From: a virus
Length of the DNA: 43,187 nt
Virus record (IMG/VR): IMGVR_UViG_3300025759_000186
Coordinates: 1-43,187 of that record
Reading direction: 5' to 3' (one strand)
Part shown: positions 33,014-40,399 of the stretch, piece after piece
Numbering within the stretch: the first letter of the stretch is position 1
Layout: every line of letters starts with the position of its first letter
Notes under the pieces: model-generated
The model's database searches: none
What the model saw: the letters and a program-made list of their open reading frames with translations, nothing else
What the model was told of the DNA's origin: nothing
Position numbers and translations under genes: made by a program

Positions 33014-33427
33014 ATGGGAACTAGAGAGGGCCAATACTGGCGGACGGTGAAACCAGCCTTCTCGGGCTGGGACCCGCAACGGATCGAGACCCCGGACGCC
33101 GATGGTGTCCCTGACGTGAATTGCACGGTCTGCGACGTCGAACTGAAATATGTGCGGGAGTGGCCCAAGCGTCCGGACACCCCGCTCCGGCTCGATCACT
33201 ACAGCCCACAGCAAAGGGTGTGGCACAAGCGCAGATGTAAGGCTGGCGGATTGTGTTTCGTCCTGATAGGTGTCGGGAAGGAACATCTCCTGATCTGGGG
33301 AGACACCGCCGCCGATCATCTGGGGCGAGTGACAAGAATGGAGCTGATCATGCTGGCGGACGGCCACTGGGAGAGCTTCAAGGATATGAAAGGAGAGCTT
33401 CGCGATGCGATACTTGCTCGAAATTAA
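33014..33427 (+). CDS. VRR-NUC-like nuclease
   Basis: 137 aa. The core GVPDVN with Asp34 followed by DVELK with Glu43 and Lys45 is a PD-(D/E)xK site; Glu6-Tyr8 (REGQYWRTVK) and RIET with Glu25 fit the VRR-NUC-like N-terminus. The C-terminal GGLCFVLIGVGKEHLLIW completes the fold. Such nucleases may cut branched DNA during phage replication or packaging. Located between polymerase and regulator genes. Confidence 0.7.
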   Translation: MGTREGQYWRTVKPAFSGWDPQRIETPDADGVPDVNCTVCDVELKYVREWPKRPDTPLRLDHYSPQQRVWHKRRCKAGGLCFVLIGVGKEHLLIWGDTAADHLGRVTRMELIMLADGHWESFKDMKGELRDAILARN

Positions 33428-33722
33428 TCAAGGTGAATGGCTGGCGGTCAAGCGTCACAGGGACGGTCTCGATCAGGTCGAGATGGCTGATCGGCTGGGT
33501 CTGACCCGCCACCAGTATCAAGCGAAAGAAGGCAACCAGAACGGCAAGCTGAAGCGGCGTCTGTCGGACTTCGAGGCTTGCGTGATCATGCGCAACCGAT
33601 CGAAGATGTCACAGGGAGCGCTCGCGAAGGAGCTGGGTTTGTCCCGCCTCTGGGTCAACCGGATGGAAAAAGGACACGAGGATTGTCAACACCTCATTGA
33701 CTTCTGGAAGCTCCAGAAGTAA
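33405..33722 (+). CDS. Small regulator with two HTH-like segments
   Basis: 105 aa, RBS AAAGGAG at 33391-33397, overlapping the nuclease by 23 bases. Residues about 20-45 (GLDQVEMADRLGLTRHQYQA) and about 67-92 (KMSQGALAKELGLSRLWVNR) are both helix-turn-helix-like, the second a clear Cro/C1-type. Tandem HTHs in one small protein suggest a DNA-binding regulator. Its last codons form a perfect palindrome (33701-33719) inside a candidate promoter for the primase gene, consistent with autoregulation or control of the next gene. Confidence 0.7.
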   Translation: MRYLLEINQGEWLAVKRHRDGLDQVEMADRLGLTRHQYQAKEGNQNGKLKRRLSDFEACVIMRNRSKMSQGALAKELGLSRLWVNRMEKGHEDCQHLIDFWKLQK

Positions 33723-33725
33723 GCT
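33697..33725 (+). promoter_or_regulatory. Candidate primase promoter containing an operator-like palindrome
   Basis: TTGACT (33697-33702), 17-base spacer, TAAGCT (33720-33725). The spacer region is filled by a perfect palindrome, CTTCTGGA-AGC-TCCAGAAG (33701-33719, 8-bp arms). It also ends the HTH gene's coding sequence. A repressor bound there would block the promoter. Confidence 0.55.
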
Positions 33726-33760
33726 CCCCTTTACATCCGCCTGACCAAGAAAGCCGCCTT

Positions 33761-36046
33761 ATGAACAGCATTGAATTCTTGCAAAAATTCCGCCCCGGTG
33801 GGCCATGGACCTTGACGTTCATCGTCCCGGACGGTCGTGTCACGACGACGACCTTCTTCGAGGATCGGATCGACCAGATGGAGACCGCGATCTCCCAGCG
33901 ATCAGGTCACGAGAACATCTATTTTCAGGTCAACAGCTCCGGCGACAAGAACCTGACCAAGAAGGCGAAGAAGGAGGACATCGTCGAGGCGGAGTGGCTT
34001 CACGTCGACGTCGACCCACAGACCACGGACCCGAACCTCGTCCCGGCGGAGCGCGCGAACATCCTGAAGACGCTGAAGGAGGCGAACCCAACGCCGACCC
34101 TGATCATCGACAGCGGCGGAGGCTATCAAGCGTTCTGGCATCTCGACAAGCCGTCGACCCCAGACAGCGGAGACTGGACGGATCACGAGAGCTTCAACCG
34201 CTGGCTGGAGCTGGAATACAAGGGCGACCATTGCCACAACATCGACCGGATCATGAGGCTCCCCGGGACGATCAACATCCCGAACGCCAAGAAGCGATCG
34301 AAGGGTCGGGCCGAAGCTCCGACGGATGTCGTCCACTTTGATCACAAGCTCCGCTATGACCTCTCGAACTTCCAGAAGGCTCCCAAGATCGACGGCGGAA
34401 CAAAGGCTGACGGAGGTCGCGTCACCGTGTCTCTGTCAGGCAACCTCCCTCGGCTCGACGACGTGGGGCCGGAGCTGGAGGCTGTCGCCACGGAAGGAGA
34501 GTTCCACCCCTCCGTCCCCATGCTGATCGTCAACGGCTCCGACGTCGAGGACGGCAACCGCTGGAACGGAGACCGATCGAGAGCGACCTTCTATGTCGTT
34601 TGTGAGCTGGTCAGAGCTGGCGTCCCGGACGACTACATCGCCGCCGTGTTGCTCGACAGCACCTTGGGCATATCGGGCCACACCCTCGACCAAGGGAACC
34701 CGGAAGGCTACGTCGTCCGGCAAATCCAGAGAGCCAAGGAGACAGCGGTCCACGAGGACCTCCCAGATATGAACGATCAATACTTCGTGACGCTGGTCGG
34801 CGGGAAGCTCCGGGTCGTCGAAGAGGAACCCAACGGGGAGCTGTCCTTCATGGATCAAGGGGCGTTCGTGAACTACTTCTCGAACATCCAAGTCCACGTC
34901 GGCGACGATCAAAACGGGATGCCTATCTATAAGTCGAGGGGTAAGTGGTGGTTCAGCCACCCACAGAGGCGGTCCTACAAGAAGGTCGTCTTCGCTCCGG
35001 GAGGCGAGGTCCCGAACGATCATTACAACCTCTGGCGCGGCTTCTCCGTCGCTCCGAAGGCTGGGACAGATCACCAGCTGATCCTCGATCACATCCGGGA
35101 TGTCATCTGTTCAGGCAACGAGGAACATTTCGACTATGTCGTCAAATGGTGCGCTCGTCTGGTCCAGCACCCGGCGACCCAGTCGGAAGTCGCGCTCGTC
35201 CTCCGTGGGCGAGAGGGGACCGGGAAGAACACCTTCGTCGAGGCGATCGGCTCTCTGATGAAGCACCACTATTTTGAGACAGCCGCCTCCGAACAGGTCG
35301 TCGGGAAGTTCAACGGACACCTCCGGGACAAGGTCTTCGTCCACGCGAACGAGGCGTTCTTCGCCGGGGACAAGAAACACGAAGCGGACCTGAAGGCGCT
35401 GATCACCGACGCGAACCGGGCGTTCGAAGCGAAGGGCGTCGACATCGTCCAAGGCTCGAACTATGTCCACCTCGTGATGTCCTCGAACTCGGACTGGGTC
35501 GTCCCGGCTGGGGCGGACGCTCGCCGCTACTTCGTCCTCGACGTCTCCGACGAACGGAAACAGGACGAGAGCTACTTCGCCCGGATCAAGGACAGGTTCT
35601 ACAAGGGCGAGGGGAAAGCGAACCTTCTCCACTTCCTCCTGTCGGTCGACCTGAAGGGATGGCACGTCCGGAACGCGCCCAAGACAGAGGCGCTTCAGGA
35701 TCAGAAGAAGCGGACGTTCGACAGCCTCCGGGAGTGGCTCTTCATCAGCCTCGATCGAGCTGGCTTCGTCGAGGGCGATGACTGGCCCGGATACATCACG
35801 ACGCAACAGCTGACGAACTCCTACGTCCACTTCGCCGATCAAGCGAAGGTCAGCCGCCGTCAGACGGAGATGGGCATCGCCGAAGAGATGAAGAAGATGG
35901 GAGCGATCGGGATCAAGCGGGATGGTCGGCGAGGCTGGCAGATGCCAAAAGTCGAGACTTGTCGATCGACCTTCGATGATCTCTATGGCGGACCGTTCGA
36001 CTGGGACGACGCGGAGAACGACCCTCAACAAGAAATTCCGATTTAG
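33761..36046 (+). CDS. PrimPol-like primase-helicase
   Basis: 761 aa. The N-terminal half resembles an AEP/RepB-type primase: HVDVD (81-85) as the acidic motif, SGGGYQAFWHL (118-128) and NIDRIMRLPGTIN (160-172). The C-terminal half has a superfamily 3/D5-like ATPase with Walker A GREGTGKN (483-490), Walker B-like VFVHANEAFF (525-534) and SSNSDWVVP as sensor region. The order is as in phage primase-helicases related to NrS-1 polymerase. It should prime and unwind DNA at the fork. The second AEP motif lacks the usual His, as in several phage relatives. RBS is weak. Confidence 0.8.
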   Translation: MNSIEFLQKFRPGGPWTLTFIVPDGRVTTTTFFEDRIDQMETAISQRSGHENIYFQVNSSGDKNLTKKAKKEDIVEAEWLHVDVDPQTTDPNLVPAERANILKTLKEANPTPTLIIDSGGGYQAFWHLDKPSTPDSGDWTDHESFNRWLELEYKGDHCHNIDRIMRLPGTINIPNAKKRSKGRAEAPTDVVHFDHKLRYDLSNFQKAPKIDGGTKADGGRVTVSLSGNLPRLDDVGPELEAVATEGEFHPSVPMLIVNGSDVEDGNRWNGDRSRATFYVVCELVRAGVPDDYIAAVLLDSTLGISGHTLDQGNPEGYVVRQIQRAKETAVHEDLPDMNDQYFVTLVGGKLRVVEEEPNGELSFMDQGAFVNYFSNIQVHVGDDQNGMPIYKSRGKWWFSHPQRRSYKKVVFAPGGEVPNDHYNLWRGFSVAPKAGTDHQLILDHIRDVICSGNEEHFDYVVKWCARLVQHPATQSEVALVLRGREGTGKNTFVEAIGSLMKHHYFETAASEQVVGKFNGHLRDKVFVHANEAFFAGDKKHEADLKALITDANRAFEAKGVDIVQGSNYVHLVMSSNSDWVVPAGADARRYFVLDVSDERKQDESYFARIKDRFYKGEGKANLLHFLLSVDLKGWHVRNAPKTEALQDQKKRTFDSLREWLFISLDRAGFVEGDDWPGYITTQQLTNSYVHFADQAKVSRRQTEMGIAEEMKKMGAIGIKRDGRRGWQMPKVETCRSTFDDLYGGPFDWDDAENDPQQEIPI

Positions 36047-36130
36047 AAACGGATTATTTCCATTTTTGGGGTTTACATATGCCGCCGATGCTGTAGATTG
36101 AGGTCATCAGAAACGGAAAGGAACCAAGAC
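36046..36130 (+). promoter_or_regulatory. Repeated promoter cassette, copy 3
   Basis: Dyad GAAACGGATTATTTC (36046-36060) beginning in the primase stop codon, 11 bases, TTTACA (36072-36077), 16-base spacer, TAGATT (36094-36099), leader ATCAGAAACGGAAAGGAACC, ATG 36131. Confidence 0.85.
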
Positions 36131-36373
36131 ATGAACTTCAACAAGTGGCTCGACACCCTGATCGAAGAGAAGAACATCAACACCGACCAGATCATCGAGG
36201 TCGACGGCGACTTCGGCGTCAACATGATCCCGGTCGCGATCGTTCTCAACGCGATCAAAGCCGCTCCGCAACAGGAACGCGCCCAGATCAAGACGATCCT
36301 CGTGAAGATCGACTTCGCGAACGGCGACGTCCTCCACTTCATCCGCCACCTCGCGAAAGCGCTGGCGATCTAA
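36131..36373 (+). CDS. Hypothetical protein of the cassette-promoter family
   Basis: 80 aa, helical, mixed charge: NFNKWLDTLIEEKNINTDQI, then ATLK-free hydrophobic core NMIPVAIVLNAIKAAP and a C-terminal helix. No family recognised. Own promoter; followed by a perfect G/C hairpin and then a gene with a start-associated sequence. Confidence 0.7.
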   Translation: MNFNKWLDTLIEEKNINTDQIIEVDGDFGVNMIPVAIVLNAIKAAPQQERAQIKTILVKIDFANGDVLHFIRHLAKALAI

Positions 36374-36379
36374 TCAACC

Positions 36380-36401
36380 CGGGGAGGGGCGACCCTCCCC
36401 G
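36380..36401 (+). terminator. Intergenic hairpin (cassette type)
   Basis: Perfect 9-bp stem CGGGGAGGG/CCCTCCCCG with loop GCGA. No U-tract. The leading TAATCAACCCGGGGAG reappears identically at the window's end after another cassette gene. Confidence 0.55.
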
Positions 36402-36406
36402 CACAC

Positions 36407-36420
36407 AAGGAAGCCTGACC
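36407..36420 (+). promoter_or_regulatory. Start-associated sequence, copy 7 (AAGGAAGCCTGACC)
   Basis: Abuts ATG 36421, six bases after the hairpin. Confidence 0.65.
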
Positions 36421-36672
36421 ATGTCCCTCGACCTACTCCGCACGGTGGAACACACCCACAGCAACGGCGAACAGTCGGTTCTGGAGATCATGAAGATCAC
36501 ATTCGACAACGAGATCGACGGCTCCCGGGTCGCGATGATCTTCGCCGACAACCATGACAACTCCGTCATGGTCCACAGCTCCGACCAGCTCGATCGACTG
36601 ATCGTGACCCTTCGAGACGTCCAGCGTCGACACTTCGACGGCGTCGACAACGGCTGGAAGGAGATTGACTGA
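36421..36672 (+). CDS. Hypothetical protein
   Basis: 83 aa, acidic alpha/beta sequence (MKITFDNEIDGSRVAMIFAD, then a helix QLDRLIVTLRDVQRRHF). Start fixed by the start-associated element. No family recognised. The stop overlaps the next ATG. Confidence 0.65.
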   Translation: MSLDLLRTVEHTHSNGEQSVLEIMKITFDNEIDGSRVAMIFADNHDNSVMVHSSDQLDRLIVTLRDVQRRHFDGVDNGWKEID

Positions 36673-36806
36673 TGGCGGCGTTCGTCCAATTCATGCTCCG
36701 GCGCAACTATCCCGCGTCGGAGTTCACCGACCCACCCGTCGAGGACTGGGTCTCCTACTTGCGCCGGACTGGGCGCATTGATCAAAAAGGGAAACGGATC
36801 AAATGA
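36672..36806 (+). CDS. Small hypothetical protein, 44 aa
   Basis: ATG 36672 overlaps the previous stop (TGATG), and its stop overlaps the lipoprotein start (ATGA), so it completes a tightly coupled chain. Sequence MAAFVQFMLRRNYPASEFTD then a basic tail. Codon use fits the phage. Easily missed because of length. Confidence 0.55.
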   Translation: MAAFVQFMLRRNYPASEFTDPPVEDWVSYLRRTGRIDQKGKRIK

Positions 36807-37312
36807 AGAACTTCCTGAAACTGACGACCGCGATCGGCGGTCTGGCATTGCTGGCGGCTTGCGCTGGCTCTCCGCCTCCACTGTGCGATCGAAGCGCTCC
36901 CGTGACCATCGGGAAGGGCGGCAAGGTCGAACTGGCTCCAGCTTGCTCTCCGCGCCCCGTGGCGCGTCCTGTGGCATGGGAACCGGACGGCGGTCCGGGC
37001 GGTCCGGGCGATCCGGGCGATCCCGGCGATCCCGGCGATCCCGGCGATCCCGGCGATCCGGGCGATCCCGGCGATCCCGGTGGACCTGGTGATGATGGAC
37101 CCGGCGATGATGGACCCGGCGATGATGGACCCGGCGATGATGGACCCGGTGATGATGGACCCGGCAACGGGAACGGGAACGGGAACAACGGACACGGGAA
37201 CGATCCCGACGGTCACGACAGCTCGAACCCCGGGCGCGGTGGTGGCGGTCCGAACGGCAACCCCGACGGAACCGACGCTGATGGTCCCGCTGGCAAAGGG
37301 AAGGGCCTCTGA
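36803..37312 (+). CDS. Lipoprotein with collagen-like repeats
   Basis: 169 aa. Signal peptide KNFLKLTTAIGGLALLAAC with lipobox LAAC and Cys20. After a short linker with two Cys come Gly-X-Y triplets (two GGP, eight GDP, one GGP, residues about 64-95), then five GDDGP pentapeptides (about 96-120), then a Gly/Asn/Asp-rich low-complexity tail ending GKGKGL. A secreted, lipid-anchored, extended acidic protein fits a phage-made surface lipoprotein, for example one blocking receptor use (superinfection exclusion), but that is inference. DNA-level 9- and 15-bp repeats suggest length variation. Confidence 0.75.
   Translation: MKNFLKLTTAIGGLALLAACAGSPPPLCDRSAPVTIGKGGKVELAPACSPRPVARPVAWEPDGGPGGPGDPGDPGDPGDPGDPGDPGDPGDPGGPGDDGPGDDGPGDDGPGDDGPGDDGPGNGNGNGNNGHGNDPDGHDSSNPGRGGGGPNGNPDGTDADGPAGKGKGL
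37007..37078 (+). repeat. Eight tandem 9-bp repeats (Gly-Asp-Pro)
   Basis: GGCGATCCS repeated eight times in frame inside the lipoprotein gene, with S being C or G. Near-identity at the DNA level shows recent expansion. Confidence 0.9.
37088..37162 (+). repeat. Five tandem 15-bp repeats (Gly-Asp-Asp-Gly-Pro)
   Basis: GGYGATGATGGACCC repeated five times, differing only in the third base of the Gly codon. Follows the Gly-Asp-Pro repeats after one spacer codon triplet. Confidence 0.9.
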
Positions 37313-37476
37313 TGCTGACGTTCCTTCTCTGGGCGCTGATCGTCTGGAACGCGATCAAGATCGTCGTGAACTTCGCCTACTTCAAAGAGGGCGGAAGCGA
37401 AGGTCGGATCGCGGTCGCCCAAGCGATCGAGAGCGCCGTCTTGATCTCGATCCTTCTCTATCTCTGGAGCATATGA
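37312..37476 (+). CDS. Small two-helix membrane protein, 54 aa
   Basis: ATG 37312 overlaps the lipoprotein stop (TGATG). MLTFLLWALIVWNAIKIVVN is the first hydrophobic segment, followed by a short polar loop, then ESAVLISILLYLWSI. Position next to the lipoprotein suggests a functional pair in the envelope, unproven. Stop overlaps the next start. Confidence 0.6.
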   Translation: MLTFLLWALIVWNAIKIVVNFAYFKEGGSEGRIAVAQAIESAVLISILLYLWSI

Positions 37477-37754
37477 TGGACCCGATAGAGTGGGAGAGGG
37501 AGTGGCACACAGAAGAGGGGGACCTTCCCCCTCTGGGCGCTCTGATCCAGCTGAAGATTGCCCACATCGCGACGGTGGAGACCCGCGTCTGTCAAGGCAT
37601 CGTCTCGGAGGTCAACGATCTGGGCCAGATCGAGCTGATCCCCTCGTTCGAGGAAGACGCCGCCGAGTGGGGCTGGGCCATGTGGCGCGGTCGCGTCGTC
37701 CCTCTTGGCAACATCGAAGAGGTCTTCCGGGAGAGGGAGCTGGGGGATGTCTGA
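37473..37754 (+). CDS. Hypothetical acidic protein
   Basis: 93 aa from ATG 37473 (ATGATG; either ATG possible). Trp- and Glu-rich N-terminus (DPIEWEREWHTEEGDLPPLG), a beta segment (ETRVCQGIVSEVNDLGQIEL) and GWAMWRGRVVP near the end. No family recognised. Overlaps the next gene by eight bases. Confidence 0.6.
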   Translation: MMDPIEWEREWHTEEGDLPPLGALIQLKIAHIATVETRVCQGIVSEVNDLGQIELIPSFEEDAAEWGWAMWRGRVVPLGNIEEVFRERELGDV

Positions 37755-38040
37755 CGGCTTCCTGATCGGCGGTCGGTTCGTCTCCTACATGGACGTCCTC
37801 GAACAGCGCCACCACTTCGCAAGCTACGTCTACGAGCTGGGCGACCCTCCGACCATTTGTGGCGTCCCGCTCCGCGAGTGGGTCGATCGGCTACAGAGCG
37901 ACCCGAAGAACGTCGACGTCTACCTCGACGTCACAAACAACAAATTTTTCACCTTGAAAGAAGGAAAGACAAGATGCCCGACAATACCGAAGACACACCC
38001 GGAAGACTGGCGTCTGGGGCCACTCTCCCGGAAGACGTGA
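37747..38040 (+). CDS. Hypothetical protein
   Basis: 97 aa, ATG 37747 with GGGGG upstream. N-terminal part (FLIGGRFVSYMDVLEQRHHF) and a hydrophilic C-terminus, overlapping the following gene by 67 bases. The real end might be functionally unimportant, since the last 22 codons are shared with another frame. Function unknown. Confidence 0.5.
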   Translation: MSDGFLIGGRFVSYMDVLEQRHHFASYVYELGDPPTICGVPLREWVDRLQSDPKNVDVYLDVTNNKFFTLKEGKTRCPTIPKTHPEDWRLGPLSRKT

Positions 38041-38312
38041 AGGCGAACGCGATGAAGATCATCAACGCGAATTCGATGGGCATCGTCCAGCTTAACGCTC
38101 CGGAGGCTGAATGGATCATGAACGCCGTCGGGATGACGCTCGCCCAGATGCAAACCGCTGACAAATCCGGGAAGGTCCTTCTCGCACAGAAGGCGCAATT
38201 CGACGCCCAGTTCCGGGGACTTGCTGTCCTCCATGAGAAGGCGAAGCGAGCGCTCCACGAGCTTCTCCCGGCCTACAATCAAGCCGTGGCAGAGGCGGAG
38301 GCGAAGCCGTGA
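37974..38312 (+). CDS. Hypothetical helical protein
   Basis: 112 aa, RBS GAAGGAAAG before ATG 37974. After a flexible N-terminus the sequence is mostly alpha-helical (PEAEWIMNAVGMTLAQMQTA, VLHEKAKRALHELLPAYNQA). The next gene starts in its stop (GTGA). No family recognised. Confidence 0.6.
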   Translation: MPDNTEDTPGRLASGATLPEDVKANAMKIINANSMGIVQLNAPEAEWIMNAVGMTLAQMQTADKSGKVLLAQKAQFDAQFRGLAVLHEKAKRALHELLPAYNQAVAEAEAKP

Positions 38313-38491
38313 TCGAGAAGATGGGAGAACACTGCAAGTTCCGGGTCTCGCTCGATGACTTGCATGGACACATTGAACAGCAACGCCGCGACGGGTTCGA
38401 GATGATCGCGATCTATCCGACCTCCGAATCCGAAGACTTCATCTCGGAGTGGGTTCGAAACACCGACGGAAAAGCGAACAGGATGAACTGA
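38309..38491 (+). CDS. Hypothetical small protein, GTG start
   Basis: 60 aa, GTG 38309 overlapping the upstream TGA. Contains HCKFRVSLDDLHGHIEQQRR and a beta-turn rich end. Its stop overlaps the ThyX start (TGATG). Confidence 0.55.
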   Translation: MIEKMGEHCKFRVSLDDLHGHIEQQRRDGFEMIAIYPTSESEDFISEWVRNTDGKANRMN

Positions 38492-39324
38492 TGACAAAAG
38501 CAACCTACACCGAACAGCCTGTCGGCTCTCACGGGTTCGTCCGTCTGGTCGACAGCATGGGGGACGACGCCGCGATCTGTCAGGCGGCGAGGGTCTCCTA
38601 TGGCGAGGGGACGAAGAGCGTGAACGAGGATCGCGGTCTGATCCGCTACCTGATGCGCCACTATCATACGACACCCTTCGAGATGGTCGAATTCAAGTTC
38701 CACCTGAAGATGCCGATCTTCGTGGCTCGCCAATGGATCAGGCATCGGACGGCCTCGATCAACGAGTATTCCGGGCGCTACTCGATCATGAAGGACGAGT
38801 TCCACTTCCCAGAGCTTCGCCACCAGAGCCAGCTGAACAAGCAAGGCTCCGGCGAGGACCTCGACCCGGATGTCGCGCGAGCTTGGATGGCTGATCTCGA
38901 TCAGCACTACAGCGGGACCTCGGACCTCTACAACGCGATGATCCGATCGGGCGTCTCGAAGGAACAGTCCCGGATCGTCCTCCCGCTCGCCACCTATACG
39001 GAGTTCTATTGGAAGATCGACCTCCACAACCTTCTTCACTTCCTCCGGCTCCGGATGGACAGCCACGCCCAGAAGGAGATCAGAGACTTCACCCAGCCGA
39101 TCGCCGACGTGGTGCAAGAGCTGTGTCCGTGGGCGTGGGAGGCGTTCGAGGACTACCGCCTGAACGCGGTCCAGCTGTCGGCGATGGAGTGGGAGCGGAT
39201 CGTGGCTTTCGTCCACGGGATGGCGGAGGAGTACAGCCGTTCGACCTACGACATCCTCCCGGCGGACATGACTGGCAAGATGACGGAGCGCGAGCTTCGC
39301 GAATTCGAGGAGAAGTTTAAATGA
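38491..39324 (+). CDS. thyX: Flavin-dependent thymidylate synthase
   Basis: 277 aa from ATG 38491. Contains the ThyX signature as RHRTASINEYSGRY (84-97), matching RHRxxSxNExSxRY. Preceding HTTPFEMVEFKF binds flavin and nucleotide; QSRIVLP and FLRLRMDSHAQKEIR follow in the expected order. It makes dTMP from dUMP with FAD and folate. Complements the reductase and kinase encoded 10 kb upstream; with no ThyA required, it agrees with the idea that the 29.8-kb homologue does something else. Confidence 0.93.
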   Translation: MTKATYTEQPVGSHGFVRLVDSMGDDAAICQAARVSYGEGTKSVNEDRGLIRYLMRHYHTTPFEMVEFKFHLKMPIFVARQWIRHRTASINEYSGRYSIMKDEFHFPELRHQSQLNKQGSGEDLDPDVARAWMADLDQHYSGTSDLYNAMIRSGVSKEQSRIVLPLATYTEFYWKIDLHNLLHFLRLRMDSHAQKEIRDFTQPIADVVQELCPWAWEAFEDYRLNAVQLSAMEWERIVAFVHGMAEEYSRSTYDILPADMTGKMTERELREFEEKFK

Positions 39325-39857
39325 ACCATGTGATGATTGATCTGGAGACGTTCGGTCTCGGGATGGACGCGCCGATCGTGGCGATCGGAGCCTGTTCGTT
39401 CTACTGGAACCACCGGACGAAAGACGGGGCGATCGAGGACACCTTCCGGGCGACGATCCCGCTGAAGGAGGCGGTCGTCGACGGAGCTGTGATCGACCCG
39501 GACACGGTCGAGTTCTGGCTTCAACAGGAGGACGAGGCGAGAGCCTCGCTTCCGGAAGGCTTATGGACGCTCCACGAGAGCCTCGACCAGTTCGCCGGGT
39601 TCTTGGAGAACGCCGGACCTCTGGATGGCGTCTGGGGCAACGGAGCGGCGTTCGACAACGCTCTCCTTGCCCAGACCTACCGCCGCGCCGGGAAGTCGAT
39701 CCCGTGGAGCTACAAGCTCGACCGATGCTTCCGGACGATCCGGGCCATGGGTCCCGGCACCGGCTTCGAACGCCGACCGGACCTGATCGAACACGACGCG
39801 GTTCACGACGCGGTCGCCCAGACCGAAGAGCTGTTCGAGATTTGGAGGATGAGATGA
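39321..39857 (+). CDS. DEDDh 3'-5' exonuclease
   Basis: 178 aa, ATGA overlap with thyX. ExoI DLET (7-10), ExoII with Asp112 in WGNGAAFDN, and ExoIII HDAVHD with His158 and Asp163 (HxxxxD). This is an RNase T/DnaQ-like fold seen in phage exonucleases. May trim nucleic acid during replication or recycle RNA. The polymerase has its own proofreading domain, so this is an extra activity. Confidence 0.8.
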   Translation: MNHVMIDLETFGLGMDAPIVAIGACSFYWNHRTKDGAIEDTFRATIPLKEAVVDGAVIDPDTVEFWLQQEDEARASLPEGLWTLHESLDQFAGFLENAGPLDGVWGNGAAFDNALLAQTYRRAGKSIPWSYKLDRCFRTIRAMGPGTGFERRPDLIEHDAVHDAVAQTEELFEIWRMR

Positions 39858-40060
39858 AGGTCAAGGACATGATGGAGGCGCTCCAGAAAGCCGCCGACAA
39901 GGGCAACGGTGACGCGGAGGTCGTTTGGATCAACGGACAGGGGAAAGCGGTCCCCGTGGTCGGCTGGCAGCTTGTGACGAGCGCCCAGTGGGATCACGGA
40001 CATGACCCCGCCTCCGGGCTTGGGCAACAGCTCCGCCTCTACAGCGGGAGCCGGTTCTGA
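39854..40060 (+). CDS. Hypothetical small protein
   Basis: 68 aa, ATGA overlap with the exonuclease. KVKDMMEALQKAADKGNGDA then a beta segment (EVVWINGQGKAVPVVGWQLV). A phage-typical small alpha/beta sequence, unknown function. Stop overlaps the next ATG by one base. Confidence 0.6.
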   Translation: MKVKDMMEALQKAADKGNGDAEVVWINGQGKAVPVVGWQLVTSAQWDHGHDPASGLGQQLRLYSGSRF

Positions 40061-40299
40061 TGACTAAGGAAGAACGGATCGAGAAGCTGATCGAGAGCCT
40101 CCGGGGAACGTGTGACAGCATGACAACCAAAGCGGAGGACCTCGATCTGGATGACTTGGACGAGGCGGTCACAGGAGCGGTCGACGAGGCGATCTTCTGT
40201 TGCGCATCGTGCGGCTGGTGGTGCGAACAGGACGAAGAAGCGTCGGAGGAATACGACCTCGACGAGTGGACCTGTCGCGATTGCGCGAGCTTGGAATGA
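40060..40299 (+). CDS. Small zinc-ribbon-like protein
   Basis: 79 aa. Acidic helix N-terminus and a C-terminal Cys cluster: CCASCGWWC and TCRDC, i.e. two CxxC pairs about 25 residues apart, likely binding one zinc ion. Could be a regulator or nucleic-acid-binding adaptor. End of the operon that began at cassette 3. Confidence 0.65.
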   Translation: MTKEERIEKLIESLRGTCDSMTTKAEDLDLDDLDEAVTGAVDEAIFCCASCGWWCEQDEEASEEYDLDEWTCRDCASLE

Positions 40300-40313
40300 T
40301 TGTCTCGAAAACG

Positions 40314-40399
40314 GAAACGGAGAATTTCGTCGAATAGGGGTTTACATCTGCGGGGATGGTTGATAAGTTCTAATTATCAGAAACGAAAGGAACCAAGAC
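40314..40399 (+). promoter_or_regulatory. Repeated promoter cassette, copy 4
   Basis: Dyad GAAACGGAGAATTTC (40314-40328), 12 bases, TTTACA (40341-40346), 17-base spacer, TAAGTT (40364-40369), leader ATCAGAAACGAAAGGAACC, ATG 40400. Confidence 0.83.

Noticed and set aside
37007-37162. Tandem repeats that could suggest a CRISPR array
   Set aside because: Units of 9 and 15 bases directly adjoin without spacers and stay in frame as Gly-Asp-Pro and GDDGP codons; this is protein repeat DNA.
37747-38040. Dropping the ORF at 37747 because it overlaps the next gene by 67 bases
   Set aside because: Kept as a gene at reduced confidence: it has a good ribosome site and continues the coupled chain, though the overlap is longer than others here.
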